Source: Rhodobacter capsulatus (lineage in GTDB: Bacteria; Pseudomonadota; Alphaproteobacteria; Rhodobacterales; Rhodobacteraceae). From it: DNA of 64,000 bases. The notes under the pieces are model-generated. The model made no database searches. It saw nothing but the letters and a program-made list of their open reading frames with translations, and was not told the DNA's origin. Below are positions 27,708-40,818 of this stretch, piece by piece. The stretch spans positions 1-64,000 of the forward strand of contig NZ_SWJZ01000013.1 of NCBI RefSeq assembly GCF_005144475.1, written 5' to 3'. The number at the start of each line of letters is the position of its first letter. Positions within the stretch are counted from its first letter, which is position 1. The position numbers and the translations under genes are program-made.

Positions 27708-29267
27708 ATGGCGCTGACGAAACCGTCGCCTGAAACTTTGCTGACGGTGCTTCACCATACCCATCCCGAGACTTTCGACGCCGACGCGCTCCGCAGCCTG
27801 CTGCCCAAGCCCGAAACGCTCGGGCGGCTTTCGGCTCAGGGCATTGGCACGGCATTCCGTGCCGAGCACGCCAAGGATGTCGTCCTGCGCCTTGCCGAAA
27901 TGGGAAACCGCATCGACGGGGACGCGGCGACCACGCTCGATGACATCCATGGCCAGACCGAGGCGGTGGCGCGGCTGCGGCGGATGGCCGGAGATCTCGA
28001 TATGTGGCGTGCGGGAAAGCTCGCCTGGTCTCAGGTTACGGCATCGGCTCTGTTTTACGGCCCTCCCGGAACCGGCAAGACGCTGGCAGCCGCGGCTTTG
28101 GCGGGCACGGCGGGCATTCCGCTGATCACGACTTCCTATGCAGAGTGTCAACGGCATGGCCACCAAGGCGATATGCTCGCCGCGCTGCACAACAAAGTAA
28201 CTGAGGCGATCCGTCTTGCCCCGAGCGTTCTATTCGTCGACGAAATCGACTCGTTTTCACGTCGCGGTGGCAACGACCACAATGATCGCTACCTGCGCGG
28301 GGTCGTCAACGGGCTGTTGACCGAACTGACCAGACTTGCCGAAACGCCCGGCGTGATCGTTCTCGCTGCCACCAACCACCCCGACGATGTCGATCCGGCC
28401 GTCATCCGTAGCGGGCGGCTCGATGCCAAAATCGCGATGAAACTGCCCGACCTGCGCGGAATTTCGACGCAACTCGAGGATGGGTTGACCAAGTTGCAAC
28501 CGCCCGCGAACATCAGCGAGAGAGAGCGTTCCATGTTATCAAGGCGCCTTCTGGGCTCTTCGGGCGCCGATATCGCCGCCCTGTTGCGCGCCGCGGCCAG
28601 TGCGGCTCGAGAGACGGGCGGACCCGTCATGATCGAGCAGCTACACGCCGCAGCAGACAATCTGGCGCCGCGTCTCGACCCGGGTCTCGACCATCGAATG
28701 GCAGTTCATGAGGCGGGACACGTGCTGGCGGGCTACCTGCTGCGGCGCCCGATGCCGATCTCGGTGCGCTTGACATCGCAGGGCGGCGCCGTGATCAGCC
28801 CCAAGCGGCAGTTTCACACGATCGACACCGCATCTGCGGAACTCACGTTTTTGTTGAGCGGGCGGATGGCGGAGATCCTCGTTTTCGGCGACGTATCGAG
28901 TGGCGCGGGCGAAGGCCCGCAAAGTGATCTTGCCCAGGCAACCCGCCTTGCCATGCAACTTGAGCGGCAATGGCATCTGTCTGACGATGGTCTGACCTGG
29001 TTTGACATTGATGCGTCCGCGCTACTGTTGGCAGATCCGCGCCTGCAGGGCCGAATGGAATCGCGCCTTCGGGCGGCAGAAACCGAGGCGATGCAGCTTC
29101 TGTCGCAAAATTTCAAGTATATTCATCGCCTTGCGAGGGTTCTGCTGCGCGAGAGGGAACTTGATGCCAACTGGATCCGTCGCATTCTGGCCGGAATCGA
29201 CCACGAAGAACGACCCGAGGTCGGAGCGGAAATCATTCCGTTCCCGCTGCTGCCCAAGGAGGATTGA
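27708..29267 (+). CDS. soluble FtsH-like AAA ATPase with M41 peptidase domain
   Basis: The 519-aa protein combines an AAA module (Walker A YGPPGTGKTLAAAAL, Walker B SVLFVDEIDSFSRRG, then an SRH-like AATNHPDDVDPAVIRSGRLD) with a peptidase M41 domain bearing the zinc-binding HEAGH (MAVHEAGHVLAGYLL). It has no membrane helix, unlike FtsH, and lacks the FtsH N-terminal domain. I use the ATG at 27708; the frame is open further back to a GTG at 27693 and into the IS element, so the true N-terminus may have been cut by the insertion. Such proteins occur on islands; the substrate is unknown. Confidence 0.75.
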   Translation: MALTKPSPETLLTVLHHTHPETFDADALRSLLPKPETLGRLSAQGIGTAFRAEHAKDVVLRLAEMGNRIDGDAATTLDDIHGQTEAVARLRRMAGDLDMWRAGKLAWSQVTASALFYGPPGTGKTLAAAALAGTAGIPLITTSYAECQRHGHQGDMLAALHNKVTEAIRLAPSVLFVDEIDSFSRRGGNDHNDRYLRGVVNGLLTELTRLAETPGVIVLAATNHPDDVDPAVIRSGRLDAKIAMKLPDLRGISTQLEDGLTKLQPPANISERERSMLSRRLLGSSGADIAALLRAAASAARETGGPVMIEQLHAAADNLAPRLDPGLDHRMAVHEAGHVLAGYLLRRPMPISVRLTSQGGAVISPKRQFHTIDTASAELTFLLSGRMAEILVFGDVSSGAGEGPQSDLAQATRLAMQLERQWHLSDDGLTWFDIDASALLLADPRLQGRMESRLRAAETEAMQLLSQNFKYIHRLARVLLRERELDANWIRRILAGIDHEERPEVGAEIIPFPLLPKED

Positions 29268-29443
29268 TTGGCGCGACGAATTATCATGGGTCACAACACG
29301 TGCTCGGCCTCCGACCGCCACTGTATGCAAGCCGCCTCGGTCAGCGGGGGCCGTTTGGGACGTCGATCACTCCACAAGCGGGATCTGACTCGCCTGCGGT
29401 TCAACAGGAAACCCGGTCTTTGGCAGGGCGAGGCCTGCCACGT

Positions 29444-31276
29444 TCACGTCTGGAACACATAAGACCCCGGCGCCGTCTCAAGCGCGGGCAGACCGAATTG
29501 GGGGGCCCCAAGCTTCGCGCGTCCCGTCACCACGCCGCTGCTTTGTCCCGAAAGCCAGCCCGCCCATTCCGGCCACCATGAGCCCGATCTTTCGGCACTG
29601 GCCTCCAGCCAGTCATCTGGCCCGACATAGAAGGCCGCTTCTGGCCGGTGCGAGACGCGGTAACGGCTGCGCGGATTACCCGGTTCGTTCACGATTCCAC
29701 TGTTGTGGCCGCCGCTGGACAGGACGAAGGTCACGTCGCAATCGGTGAAAAGCTGCGTCTTGTAGACCGATCGCCAAGGCGCGATGTGGTCTGTCTCGGT
29801 CGCCACGACGAACATCGGAGTCGAAATGTCCTTGAGCGCGATCACCCGCCCCTCGACGGCGAAACGCCCCGCGCTCAGACGATTTTCGAGAAACAGTCCC
29901 CGCAGATATTCGGAATGCATCCGGGCGGGCATCCGCGTGGTGTCGGCCAGCCACACGCCCATGTCGGTATGCACCTCCTGACGCCCCAGCCAGTAGCGTT
30001 GCACCGCCCGCGACCAGATCAGATCCTCGGACCGGATCGCCGAAAAGGTGCCCGCCATCTGCGGCCGGTCAAGATAGCCCTGATCCCACATCATGTCTTC
30101 CAGAAAGGCCACCTGGCTTTCGTCGACGAACAGCAGCAGCTCGCCGGCCTCGGCGAAATCAACCTGCGCCGCCATCAGCGTGATCGAGGCCAGCCGGTCA
30201 TCCCGATCCCGCGCCATGGTGGCCGCCGCAATGGCCAGGATCGTGCCGCCAAGACAGTATCCCACGGCATGAACCTTGCGGTCCGGCACGATGGTGTTGA
30301 CGGCCGCCAGCGCCGCCATCACGCCCTCCTTGCGATAATCCTCCAGCGACAGCTCCGCCTGCTCGGCCGTGGGATTGCACCACGAGATCGCGAACACCGT
30401 GAAGCCCTGTCCGACAAGGTAGTTCACCATCGAATTCCGGGGCGACAGGTCAAGAATGTAGTATTTCATGATCCAGGCCGGAATGATGAGGATCGGCTCG
30501 GCCTGAACCTCGGCGGTCCGGGGCACATACTGAATCAGTTCGAACAGCGCGTTGCGAAACACCACCCGACCCGGCGTGCAGGCCAGATCCTCGCCGACCC
30601 TGTAGCCCTCCGGGGCGGGATCGCGGGACTGGGTCAGGGTTTTGATCGCGTCATGCACGAAGTTGACGGCCCCCTCGGCCAGATTGCGCCCCTGAGACTG
30701 GACGGTGGCCTCGAGGATCTCGGGGTTCAGGGCCGGAAAGTTCGAGGGCGACATCACATCGAGCATCTGGCGGGCCATGAAACGGGTGCGGTCGGCATCC
30801 TCGGGCCGCAGGCCGCGCAGACGGTCGGTCGCAAAATCCCACCAATCCTGTGCGGCCAGAAAGGACTGCTGCCAGATACTGAAGGGCGGCTTCTGCCAGC
30901 CGGGGTGGCGAAAGCGGTGATCGAAGGGCTTGGGAGCGAAGGGCGGCGTCTCCTCGCCCTGCGTGCCTGAAAAATGCGACATCAGCGCAAGCGCGTTGCG
31001 CTGCGCGCGTTCGATCAGTTCGAGCTGGCGGCCCGGGGCCTGGCTCATGTGCTGCGCCCAATCTGTCCAGGCTTCAATGAAGGAATGGGCAGAAATGCCC
31101 GCGCTCATCCGGGCCCTGGCGGCGCGCGCAGCCCGGTCAAGGTTCTGGTGGGGATGCTCCATGGCGAAGTCCGACTGATCGGACGCGCGCGTGACGGGGG
31201 CGACCGGACCCGTTGGCACGACCGGCGCAGACAGATCCTTGGGCATCGAGGACGGACCACGGGGCGATTTTGTCAT
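29444..31276 (-). CDS. phaC: poly(3-hydroxyalkanoate) synthase PhaC
   Basis: Polymerises hydroxyacyl-CoA to PHB/PHA storage granules. The 610-aa product has the class I layout: an N-terminal region (WQKPPFSIWQQSFLAAQDWW), then an alpha/beta hydrolase domain with the lipase-like box VGYCLGGT, whose Cys is the nucleophile, ATETDHIAPW with the Asp and SSGGHNSGIVN with the His. GGGAGG lies upstream of the ATG at 31276. It is odd inside a defence island; no phaA, phaB or phasin gene is nearby. The 175 bp between it and the FtsH-like gene hold only a short, unsupported frame. Confidence 0.9.
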   Translation of the reverse strand: MTKSPRGPSSMPKDLSAPVVPTGPVAPVTRASDQSDFAMEHPHQNLDRAARAARARMSAGISAHSFIEAWTDWAQHMSQAPGRQLELIERAQRNALALMSHFSGTQGEETPPFAPKPFDHRFRHPGWQKPPFSIWQQSFLAAQDWWDFATDRLRGLRPEDADRTRFMARQMLDVMSPSNFPALNPEILEATVQSQGRNLAEGAVNFVHDAIKTLTQSRDPAPEGYRVGEDLACTPGRVVFRNALFELIQYVPRTAEVQAEPILIIPAWIMKYYILDLSPRNSMVNYLVGQGFTVFAISWCNPTAEQAELSLEDYRKEGVMAALAAVNTIVPDRKVHAVGYCLGGTILAIAAATMARDRDDRLASITLMAAQVDFAEAGELLLFVDESQVAFLEDMMWDQGYLDRPQMAGTFSAIRSEDLIWSRAVQRYWLGRQEVHTDMGVWLADTTRMPARMHSEYLRGLFLENRLSAGRFAVEGRVIALKDISTPMFVVATETDHIAPWRSVYKTQLFTDCDVTFVLSSGGHNSGIVNEPGNPRSRYRVSHRPEAAFYVGPDDWLEASAERSGSWWPEWAGWLSGQSSGVVTGRAKLGAPQFGLPALETAPGSYVFQT

Positions 31277-31429
31277 CTGCCAACCTCCCGATCAACGACC
31301 GCGAAGCACAAACCATGCCGCTGACCGACATGCCCAAGTTTCTCCGAGGCCAGAACGCTCAGGCCATCCTATGCACGCCCGGTGCCCCGCGCCATGATCG
31401 AGCGCAAGTCCGCGGAACGAACGCCCCTC

Positions 31430-32017
31430 TCAGAAAACCAGATCGGCGGCATAGCCGGAGAGAACCCAGTTCGGCAGCAGCGCCTCGGCCCGAGCAAGAC
31501 GTCCGGCGGCAAACAGCAGAACCAGACGCGGGGGCTGGTTCAGGCGGGAGTTGTCAAAGACCATGCCCCGGTCGGCCTGCAGCACGGCTTCCCGGATCAG
31601 CGGTTGGCCGCGCGTGTAGCGGTCACGGATCTTCGCTTCGGGCACATCATGGCCGCCCTCCCTAGTGCGGGCGCGCACGCGGGCAACGGACAGCTCCGGG
31701 TCCTCCACCCCAACATGCATGACAATCACCATGTAACCGCGCGCCTGCGCCTCGGTGATGATCGCAAGCTTCGAGGGGTGCGAAAAGACCGTCTCTGTCG
31801 CGAAACTGCGGTTGGCCTCCAGCAGTTCTGCCCGGCGCTCGGCCGCGATGTCGGCGGCGCGGTAGGAGGCTTCCATCGACAGGTCTCGCAGCTCGTCGCG
31901 CTGGATCAGATCGGCATTGATGAAGGGGCCAGCAAAGCTCGGCGCGACACGGGTCTGATAGAGCGTGGATTTCCCCGCGCCGTTCGGACCGGCAAGCAGG
32001 ACGAGACTGGGTCTCAT
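31430..32017 (-). CDS. zeta-type toxin kinase
   Basis: The 195-aa protein is a P-loop kinase of the zeta/PezT toxin group: LLAGPNGAGKSTLYQTRVAP forms Walker A, FINADLIQRDEL matches the substrate pocket, and FATETVFSHPSKL is the segment typical of this family. Zeta toxins phosphorylate UDP-N-acetylglucosamine and block wall synthesis. It overlaps the antitoxin gene by 4 nt, and lies near the right end of the island, where it would select against loss of the element. Confidence 0.83.
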   Translation of the reverse strand: MRPSLVLLAGPNGAGKSTLYQTRVAPSFAGPFINADLIQRDELRDLSMEASYRAADIAAERRAELLEANRSFATETVFSHPSKLAIITEAQARGYMVIVMHVGVEDPELSVARVRARTREGGHDVPEAKIRDRYTRGQPLIREAVLQADRGMVFDNSRLNQPPRLVLLFAAGRLARAEALLPNWVLSGYAADLVF

Positions 32018-32370
32018 TTTGCCCCGTCAGGCCCTGCATGAACAAGATTTCCCGCCGCATCAAGGCCGACACCCCGGCCAAGCTCGCGCCGCTCGGCAAA
32101 GAAGGCCTGCTCCGCTGGCGCTGGGGCTGACATCTTTTCCGTGAAGGCATCAAGCCAGGCGATCGCCTCTTCCTCGCGCAGTTCAACCGGATCAAGGCGC
32201 CCGTCCAGCGCCGCCGTCACCCGCGCATGATCATAAGCGCCGGACTGCTCGATCGCCTTGCCAAGGCGGAGCCAATGGGTGATCTGGCCCGCCACGGAGC
32301 GGCTGTGCAGATCCGCCTCGCGGCGAACGGCGGCCATGACATCATCGGCAAGTTTCACGGATTGCGCCAT
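32014..32370 (-). CDS. antitoxin partner of the zeta-type toxin (ParD-like)
   Basis: The 118-aa protein starts MAQSVKLADDVMAAVRREA, similar to ribbon-helix-helix or ParD-like antitoxins, followed by SRSVAGQITHWLRLGKAIEQ as a second helix block. The start at 32370 is chosen because GGAGGA lies 5-6 nt upstream; a longer frame from 32400 lacks support. It is translationally coupled to the toxin gene (4-nt overlap). Its N-terminus suggests it binds its own promoter. Confidence 0.7.
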   Translation of the reverse strand: MAQSVKLADDVMAAVRREADLHSRSVAGQITHWLRLGKAIEQSGAYDHARVTAALDGRLDPVELREEEAIAWLDAFTEKMSAPAPAEQAFFAERRELGRGVGLDAAGNLVHAGPDGAK

Positions 32371-32585
32371 CGGGTCCTCCCTACGCAAGGAAGGTAGCAT
32401 TTTGCCACCCGAAAATCAAGGATGGCGACCGGACGGTTGTCCCGGTGCCGCGTGCCAGGCCCTGCCAGACCGGATTTCACGCGCTCGCCGCGCAGAACGG
32501 CGGTTTCGCACATTCACCTTGCGTTCCTGCTCTGTCTTGCGAAACAAAAACGCCAGTGCCTTGTTCTTCCGCGCAGTTCGTGAAT

Positions 32586-32642
32586 TTTAGGTTCTGGCGC
32601 CTTGGCGTGGGGGTTCGAGTCCCTTCACCCGCACCATCTTGA
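32586..32642 (+). repeat. island attachment site, right copy (attR)
   Basis: Exact 57-bp copy of the tRNA-Leu 3' half and its trailer at 5539-5595. The 5' half of the tRNA is missing, so this is a remnant and not a second tRNA gene. The 215 bp between the antitoxin gene and this site hold no gene; a GTTTCGCAC motif at 32503 matches the left-end arm repeats. Confidence 0.92.
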
Positions 32643-32695
32643 CTTCGAAGGGGTTTACCGGCGGGCAAGAGCCGGACCGCGCCCGAGGCCCGGGG

Positions 32696-33058
32696 TCACC
32701 CCTCCATCGGCGTCAGAATCTCGACTTCTGCGCCGCCGCGCAGCGCGGTGTAGAAACAGGACCGGCGGTTGGTGTGACAGGCCGGACCCGCCTGGGTGAC
32801 CAGCAGCAACAGACAGTCGCGGTCGCAATCGATCCGCAGCTCGACCAGCTTCTGCACATGGCCCGAGCTTTCGCCCTTCGCCCAGAACGCCTGCCGCGAG
32901 CGGCTCCAATAGGTCACCTGCCCCGTCGCCAGCGTCCGCGCCAGGCTCTCGGCATTCATCCAGGCCATCATCAGCACCTCGCCCGTGCCCGCCTCCTGCG
33001 CGATCGCCGGGATCAGACCGTTCGCATCGTATTTCAGGCTCTGCGGATCGAAACCCAT
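32696..33058 (-). CDS. hisI: phosphoribosyl-AMP cyclohydrolase HisI
   Basis: Opens the purine ring of PR-AMP, the third step of histidine synthesis. The 120-aa protein carries the family blocks [35 protein letters not shown] and the metal-binding [11 protein letters not shown] with [13 protein letters not shown]. It is a stand-alone cyclohydrolase without the HisE domain, normal for alphaproteobacteria. It is the first core gene outside the right end of the island and is divergent from the IscU-like gene. Confidence 0.96.
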   Translation of the reverse strand: MGFDPQSLKYDANGLIPAIAQEAGTGEVLMMAWMNAESLARTLATGQVTYWSRSRQAFWAKGESSGHVQKLVELRIDCDRDCLLLLVTQAGPACHTNRRSCFYTALRGGAEVEILTPMEG

Positions 33059-33115
33059 GCTTTCCTCCCTGCGTGTCCCGGTCTATCTAACCTGCGCAGC
33101 CTGCGGGGAAAAGCC

Positions 33116-33544
33116 ATGAGCGATGCCGATCTTTTCAAACTCTATGCCGATCGCGTGCTGGCGCTGGCCGCCGCGATCCCGCACACCGACCCGCTGCCCG
33201 ATCCGGCGCTGCGCGCGACGAAACGGGCGCCGCTTTGCGGCTCGACCGTCTCGGTCGCGCTGCGGCTGGAGGGCGGGCGCATCGCCGCCTTTTCGCAGAG
33301 CGTGCATGCCTGCGCGCTGGGCCAGGCCTCGGCCGCGATTTTCGGCGCCGAAGTGATCGGGCGCTCGCACTCCGAAGTGGCGGCGCTGTGCGAGGCTCTG
33401 GCCGCGATGCTCCGGGGTGGCGCGGTGCCCGCCGCGCCCTTCGCGCTCTACGAAGTCCTGACCGCCGCGCGCGACTATCCGAACCGTCATGCCTCGATTC
33501 TGCTCGCGCCCGAAGCGACTTTGGCGGCCTTGTCGGCAGTTTGA
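33116..33544 (+). CDS. IscU/NifU-type iron-sulfur scaffold protein
   Basis: A 142-aa protein of the SufU/IscU/NifU-N fold: DPALRATKRAPLCGSTVSVA supplies the first Cys, and SVHACALGQASAA supplies the second Cys of the cluster site. The conserved third Cys is probably in VAALCEALAAML. It would assemble or carry an Fe-S cluster. The start is the ATG at 33116 (MSDADLFKLY), as the longer frame overlaps hisI antisense. No sufB or cysteine desulfurase is nearby, so its partner lies elsewhere. Confidence 0.85.
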   Translation: MSDADLFKLYADRVLALAAAIPHTDPLPDPALRATKRAPLCGSTVSVALRLEGGRIAAFSQSVHACALGQASAAIFGAEVIGRSHSEVAALCEALAAMLRGGAVPAAPFALYEVLTAARDYPNRHASILLAPEATLAALSAV

Positions 33545-33610
33545 GAACGGACCTTAACTCTTGTGCAAGGGGCGCATGCGATGGTGGGCTGAAACTCATC
33601 CGGACCTTGC

Positions 33611-35020
33611 ATGACCCAGCCCGCTTCCTCCCCGTCCCTTCCGACCAGCTCCGAAGGGCGCATCACCCGCATCGCGACCGACGCGCTCGACCTGGGCCGG
33701 GACGTCGCCGAGGTGGCCGGTGCGCTTGAGGCGCTGGAAAAGCTTGCGGATTCGCAGCTTGCGCTGTTGCGCAGCGCGCAAACGGCGGCCGAGACGGTGC
33801 AGGACGCGAATGCCCGGGTGCTGGACGGTGCGCAGCGCGTCGGCCAAAGCGCCGATGCCACGCTGGGCATGGTGGAGGAGACGGCGGCGCAGCTGCGCGA
33901 AACCTCGGCCCATGCACAGACGATCGCCAGCTGGGTGCGCTCGGCGATCGCGCGGATGGAGGAGCTGAACCAGACATTGACCCGGGTGCAGGCGGAAAAC
34001 GCCGGCATCAAATCCGTGGCGATGCAGGTCAACATCCTGGCGATCAACGCGAAAATCGAGGCGGCCCGGGCGGGCGACGCGGGCCGCGGCTTTGCCGTCG
34101 TGGCCGAGGCGATCAACGAGCTGTCGCGCAAGACCGCCGCCGCCTCTGAGGGGATCGGCAGTGCCGTGGGCGGGCTGACCGGCTCGATCCGCGCCCTGCA
34201 TGACGAGGCCGGGGCGATTTCGACCGATGCCGATGCGGTGCTGACCGGGGCCTCGGGCACCGATGCGGCGCTTGGGCGGATGCTCGGCGGGCTGACGCAG
34301 ACCCGCGCGGCGGTGACCGAAATCGCCACCCGCGCCGCCGAGGTGAACAGCGCCAACGCCTCCTTCGGCCCCGCGTTCCGCCGCATGGCCGATGGCATGC
34401 AGCAAACCTCGACCGAGGTGCACGCGGCGACGCAAAAGACCCGGACCCTGATCATCGCGGGCGAGACCATCGTGCAGGAAGCGGTCGAGCTGGGCGGCGC
34501 GCTGGCCGACAATACCTTCATCGAGGCGGTGAAATCCGCCGCCGAAGAGGTGGGCCAATTGTTCGAGGCGGGCATTTCCGCTGGCCGGATCGGTGTCGGC
34601 ACGCTGTTCGAGGCGCGTTACAGCCCGATCGCGGGCAGCAATCCGGCGCAGGTGATGGCGCCCTTCACCGGCTTCACCGATGCCGTCCTGCCCGCGGTGC
34701 AGGAACGGGTGCTGAGCCTCTCGCCCGAAATCGTGTTTTGCGCCGCCGTCGATCGCAACGGCTATCTGCCGACGCACAATCGGAAATTCTCGCAGCCGCA
34801 GGGGTCGGACCCGGTCTGGAACGCTGCGAACTGCCGCAACCGGCGCATTTTCAACGACCGCGTCGGGCTGCGGGCCGGGCAATCGACCGCGCCCTTCCTG
34901 CTGCAGATCTACCGGCGCGACATGGGTGGCGGCAATTTCGTGCTGATGAAGGATCTCTCGGCGCCGATCTTCGTTTCGGGGCGGCATTGGGGCGGGCTGC
35001 GTCTGGCCTATCGGATGTAA
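33611..35020 (+). CDS. soluble methyl-accepting chemotaxis-type protein
   Basis: A 469-aa protein without membrane helices or signal peptide. Residues 40-320 are coiled-coil, with the conserved signalling tip [20 protein letters not shown] followed by [15 protein letters not shown], as in chemoreceptors. The C-terminal 150 residues ([20 protein letters not shown], then [12 protein letters not shown]) look like a PAS or cache-type sensor with a possible Cys ligand. The order is reversed compared with membrane receptors: signalling part first, sensor last. It is probably a cytoplasmic receptor. A hairpin follows the stop. Confidence 0.85.
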   Translation: MTQPASSPSLPTSSEGRITRIATDALDLGRDVAEVAGALEALEKLADSQLALLRSAQTAAETVQDANARVLDGAQRVGQSADATLGMVEETAAQLRETSAHAQTIASWVRSAIARMEELNQTLTRVQAENAGIKSVAMQVNILAINAKIEAARAGDAGRGFAVVAEAINELSRKTAAASEGIGSAVGGLTGSIRALHDEAGAISTDADAVLTGASGTDAALGRMLGGLTQTRAAVTEIATRAAEVNSANASFGPAFRRMADGMQQTSTEVHAATQKTRTLIIAGETIVQEAVELGGALADNTFIEAVKSAAEEVGQLFEAGISAGRIGVGTLFEARYSPIAGSNPAQVMAPFTGFTDAVLPAVQERVLSLSPEIVFCAAVDRNGYLPTHNRKFSQPQGSDPVWNAANCRNRRIFNDRVGLRAGQSTAPFLLQIYRRDMGGGNFVLMKDLSAPIFVSGRHWGGLRLAYRM

Positions 35021-35051
35021 AAAAACGCCGCCATCCGAAGATGGCGGCGCA
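35021..35051 (-). terminator. bidirectional-type terminator hairpin
   Basis: A 10-bp GC stem with a 4-nt loop lies at 35026-35050, with a run of A on its left. Read on the minus strand the stem is followed by TTTTTT, so it ends the transcript of the small gene at 35134; it lies directly after the chemoreceptor stop as well. Confidence 0.75.
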
Positions 35052-35133
35052 GGAAGCGCTTTCCGGGCAAAGCCCTTGGGGACAGGCGGCCGTGATGTGA
35101 CGTCAGGGTCGCGAAAGCGCGTGGCAGTGAAGG

Positions 35134-35256
35134 TCAGAACAGGCCGGGCAGGTAGAGCACGGCAAGGAAAGTGGCGCAAAGCGACAGCGCCCCGAGCATA
35201 TCCTGCGCCAATTCGGCGGTCTCACGGGCGAAAAACGGGGTCGGACGGTGCTGCAT
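35134..35256 (-). CDS. 40-aa small membrane protein
   Basis: The frame encodes MQHRPTPFFARETAELAQDM followed by a single hydrophobic helix (LGALSLCATFLAVLYLPGLF) at the C-terminus. GGAGA lies 6-7 nt before the ATG, and a good terminator lies 84 nt past the stop, which together make a real gene likely. No family is recognised. The strand and the 71-bp gap to recG suggest its own transcript. Confidence 0.6.
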   Translation of the reverse strand: MQHRPTPFFARETAELAQDMLGALSLCATFLAVLYLPGLF

Positions 35257-35327
35257 CTCAGGTCTCCTTCCTGTTGCCATTTTGTTCTCATGTTCCGCCC
35301 GATGCGTCAAGAACATTTTAAGAACAG

Positions 35328-39604
<4,277 letters not shown>

Positions 39605-40318
39605 TCAGGCGCCCACGACCATGCGGCGGTCAAGGTCGCCCTGATCAGGGTCCCGCAGCACATAGCCCCGGCCCCAGACGGTCTCGATATAGTTCTCGCC
39701 CCCCGTCACTTCGGCCAGCTTCTTGCGCAGCTTGCAGATGAAGACGTCGATGATCTTCAGCTCGGGCTCGTCCATGCCACCGTAAAGATGATTGAGGAAC
39801 ATCTCCTTGGTCAGCGTCGTGCCCTTGCGCAGGCTGAGCAGCTCCAGCATCTGGTATTCCTTGCCGGTCAGATGCACCGGCTTGCCGCCCACTTCCACCG
39901 TCTTGGCGTCGAGGTTGACCGAGATCTTGCCGGTGCGGATGATCGACTGCGAATGCCCCTTGGAGCGGCGGATGATCGCATGGATCCGGGCCACCAGCTC
40001 TTCACGATGGAAGGGCTTCGTCATGTAATCATCGGCACCAAAGCCGAAGCCCTTGATCTTGTTCTCGGTGTCATCGGCACCGGTCAGGATCAGGATCGGC
40101 GTATCGACCCGCGCCAATCGCAGCTGACGCAGCACCTCGAGCCCGTTCATGTCGGGAAGGTTCAGATCGAGCAGGATCAGGTCGTAGTCGTAAAGCTTCG
40201 CAAGGTCGATGCCTTCTTCACCGAGGTCGGTGCAGTAGACGTTGAGGTTGGCATGGGTCAGCATCAGCTCGATGCTGCGAGAGGTCGTCGGGTCGTCCTC
40301 CACCAACAAAATCCGCAT
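39605..40318 (-). CDS. ctrA: cell-cycle response regulator CtrA
   Basis: OmpR-type response regulator that controls cell-cycle, motility and gene-transfer-agent genes in alphaproteobacteria. The 237-aa protein starts [20 protein letters not shown]; the phospho-acceptor Asp is in [20 protein letters not shown] near residue 51, and the winged-helix DNA-binding part contains [17 protein letters not shown] and [20 protein letters not shown]. The sequence is highly typical of CtrA. A near-consensus CtrA site lies 50-70 bp upstream, suggesting autoregulation, and sciP follows upstream on the same strand. Confidence 0.97.
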   Translation of the reverse strand: MRILLVEDDPTTSRSIELMLTHANLNVYCTDLGEEGIDLAKLYDYDLILLDLNLPDMNGLEVLRQLRLARVDTPILILTGADDTENKIKGFGFGADDYMTKPFHREELVARIHAIIRRSKGHSQSIIRTGKISVNLDAKTVEVGGKPVHLTGKEYQMLELLSLRKGTTLTKEMFLNHLYGGMDEPELKIIDVFICKLRKKLAEVTGGENYIETVWGRGYVLRDPDQGDLDRRMVVGA

Positions 40319-40371
40319 CCTGGGTTCTCCGCATTAATCCCTCGATCACGTTCGACCTTGGCACCAAATGG

Positions 40372-40386
40372 TTAACACGTAGTTAC
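40372..40386. promoter_or_regulatory. candidate CtrA binding site upstream of ctrA
   Basis: TTAA-CACGTAG-TTAC matches the TTAA-N7-TTAA consensus with one mismatch, 54 bp upstream of the ctrA start. Confidence 0.55.
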
Positions 40387-40413
40387 TGTCGCAGGATTCT
40401 GTTTATTTGCAAC

Positions 40414-40692
40414 TTAAAGTTGTCGGTACTTTTGGATCGCCGTCACTTTCAGCCCTGCAATGCCGTGTTTCTTGACCGCTTCGGCCCAGATATCGAATTC
40501 TTCCTCCGATAAGCCGTAACGTTCAAGCACTTCCGAACGCCCGATCAGCCCATGCGTCACCGCATGCACGATGATCGCCTTGCGCGACGCCACCCAACGA
40601 CGCGTTTCTTTCGGCGGCAGATCGGCCCGGGTCAGAATCGTCCCGTCGGGCAGCGTAACTGCGCGCGGACCATCCACTTTTTTCAGATACAT
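40414..40692 (-). CDS. sciP: CtrA inhibitory protein SciP (DUF1153)
   Basis: Small HTH protein that binds CtrA and limits its activity in Caulobacter and relatives. I use the start MYLKKVDGPRAVTLPDG at 40692, giving 92 aa, which is the family length; the longer frame adds 22 residues absent from the family. Conserved blocks are TRADLPPKETRRWVASRK and GLSEEEFDIWAEAVKKHG. It lies directly upstream of ctrA on the same strand; in Caulobacter the two genes are not adjacent to my knowledge. Confidence 0.93.
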   Translation of the reverse strand: MYLKKVDGPRAVTLPDGTILTRADLPPKETRRWVASRKAIIVHAVTHGLIGRSEVLERYGLSEEEFDIWAEAVKKHGIAGLKVTAIQKYRQL

Positions 40693-40738
40693 GGGCTCAC
40701 CCCCCTCGTCTTCATGGGGGCAGAATGCGCCGAGGGCC

Positions 40739-40753
40739 TTAACGCTGGGTTTA
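40739..40753. promoter_or_regulatory. candidate CtrA binding site upstream of sciP
   Basis: TTAA-CGCTGGG-TTTA lies 47 bp before the sciP start and fits the CtrA half-site spacing with one mismatch. Confidence 0.5.
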
Positions 40754-40761
40754 GCCAAGGG

Positions 40762-40789
40762 TTGAGAGTAGATCGCATTTTCCTATATT
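40762..40789 (+). promoter_or_regulatory. candidate promoter of mnmA
   Basis: TTGAGA, 16 bp, TATATT matches the housekeeping -35/-10 pattern well, 30 bp before the mnmA start, on the strand away from sciP. Confidence 0.5.
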
Positions 40790-40818
40790 CGTGCAGGTCT
40801 GGTTAAAGGACTGTTGCG

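Noticed and set aside
29268-29462. 64-aa plus-strand frame after the FtsH-like gene
   Set aside because: Needs a TTG start, overlaps the phaC end and has no recognisable features.
32586-32642. second tRNA-Leu gene
   Set aside because: Only the 3' part from the anticodon loop is present; it is the right attachment site of the island.
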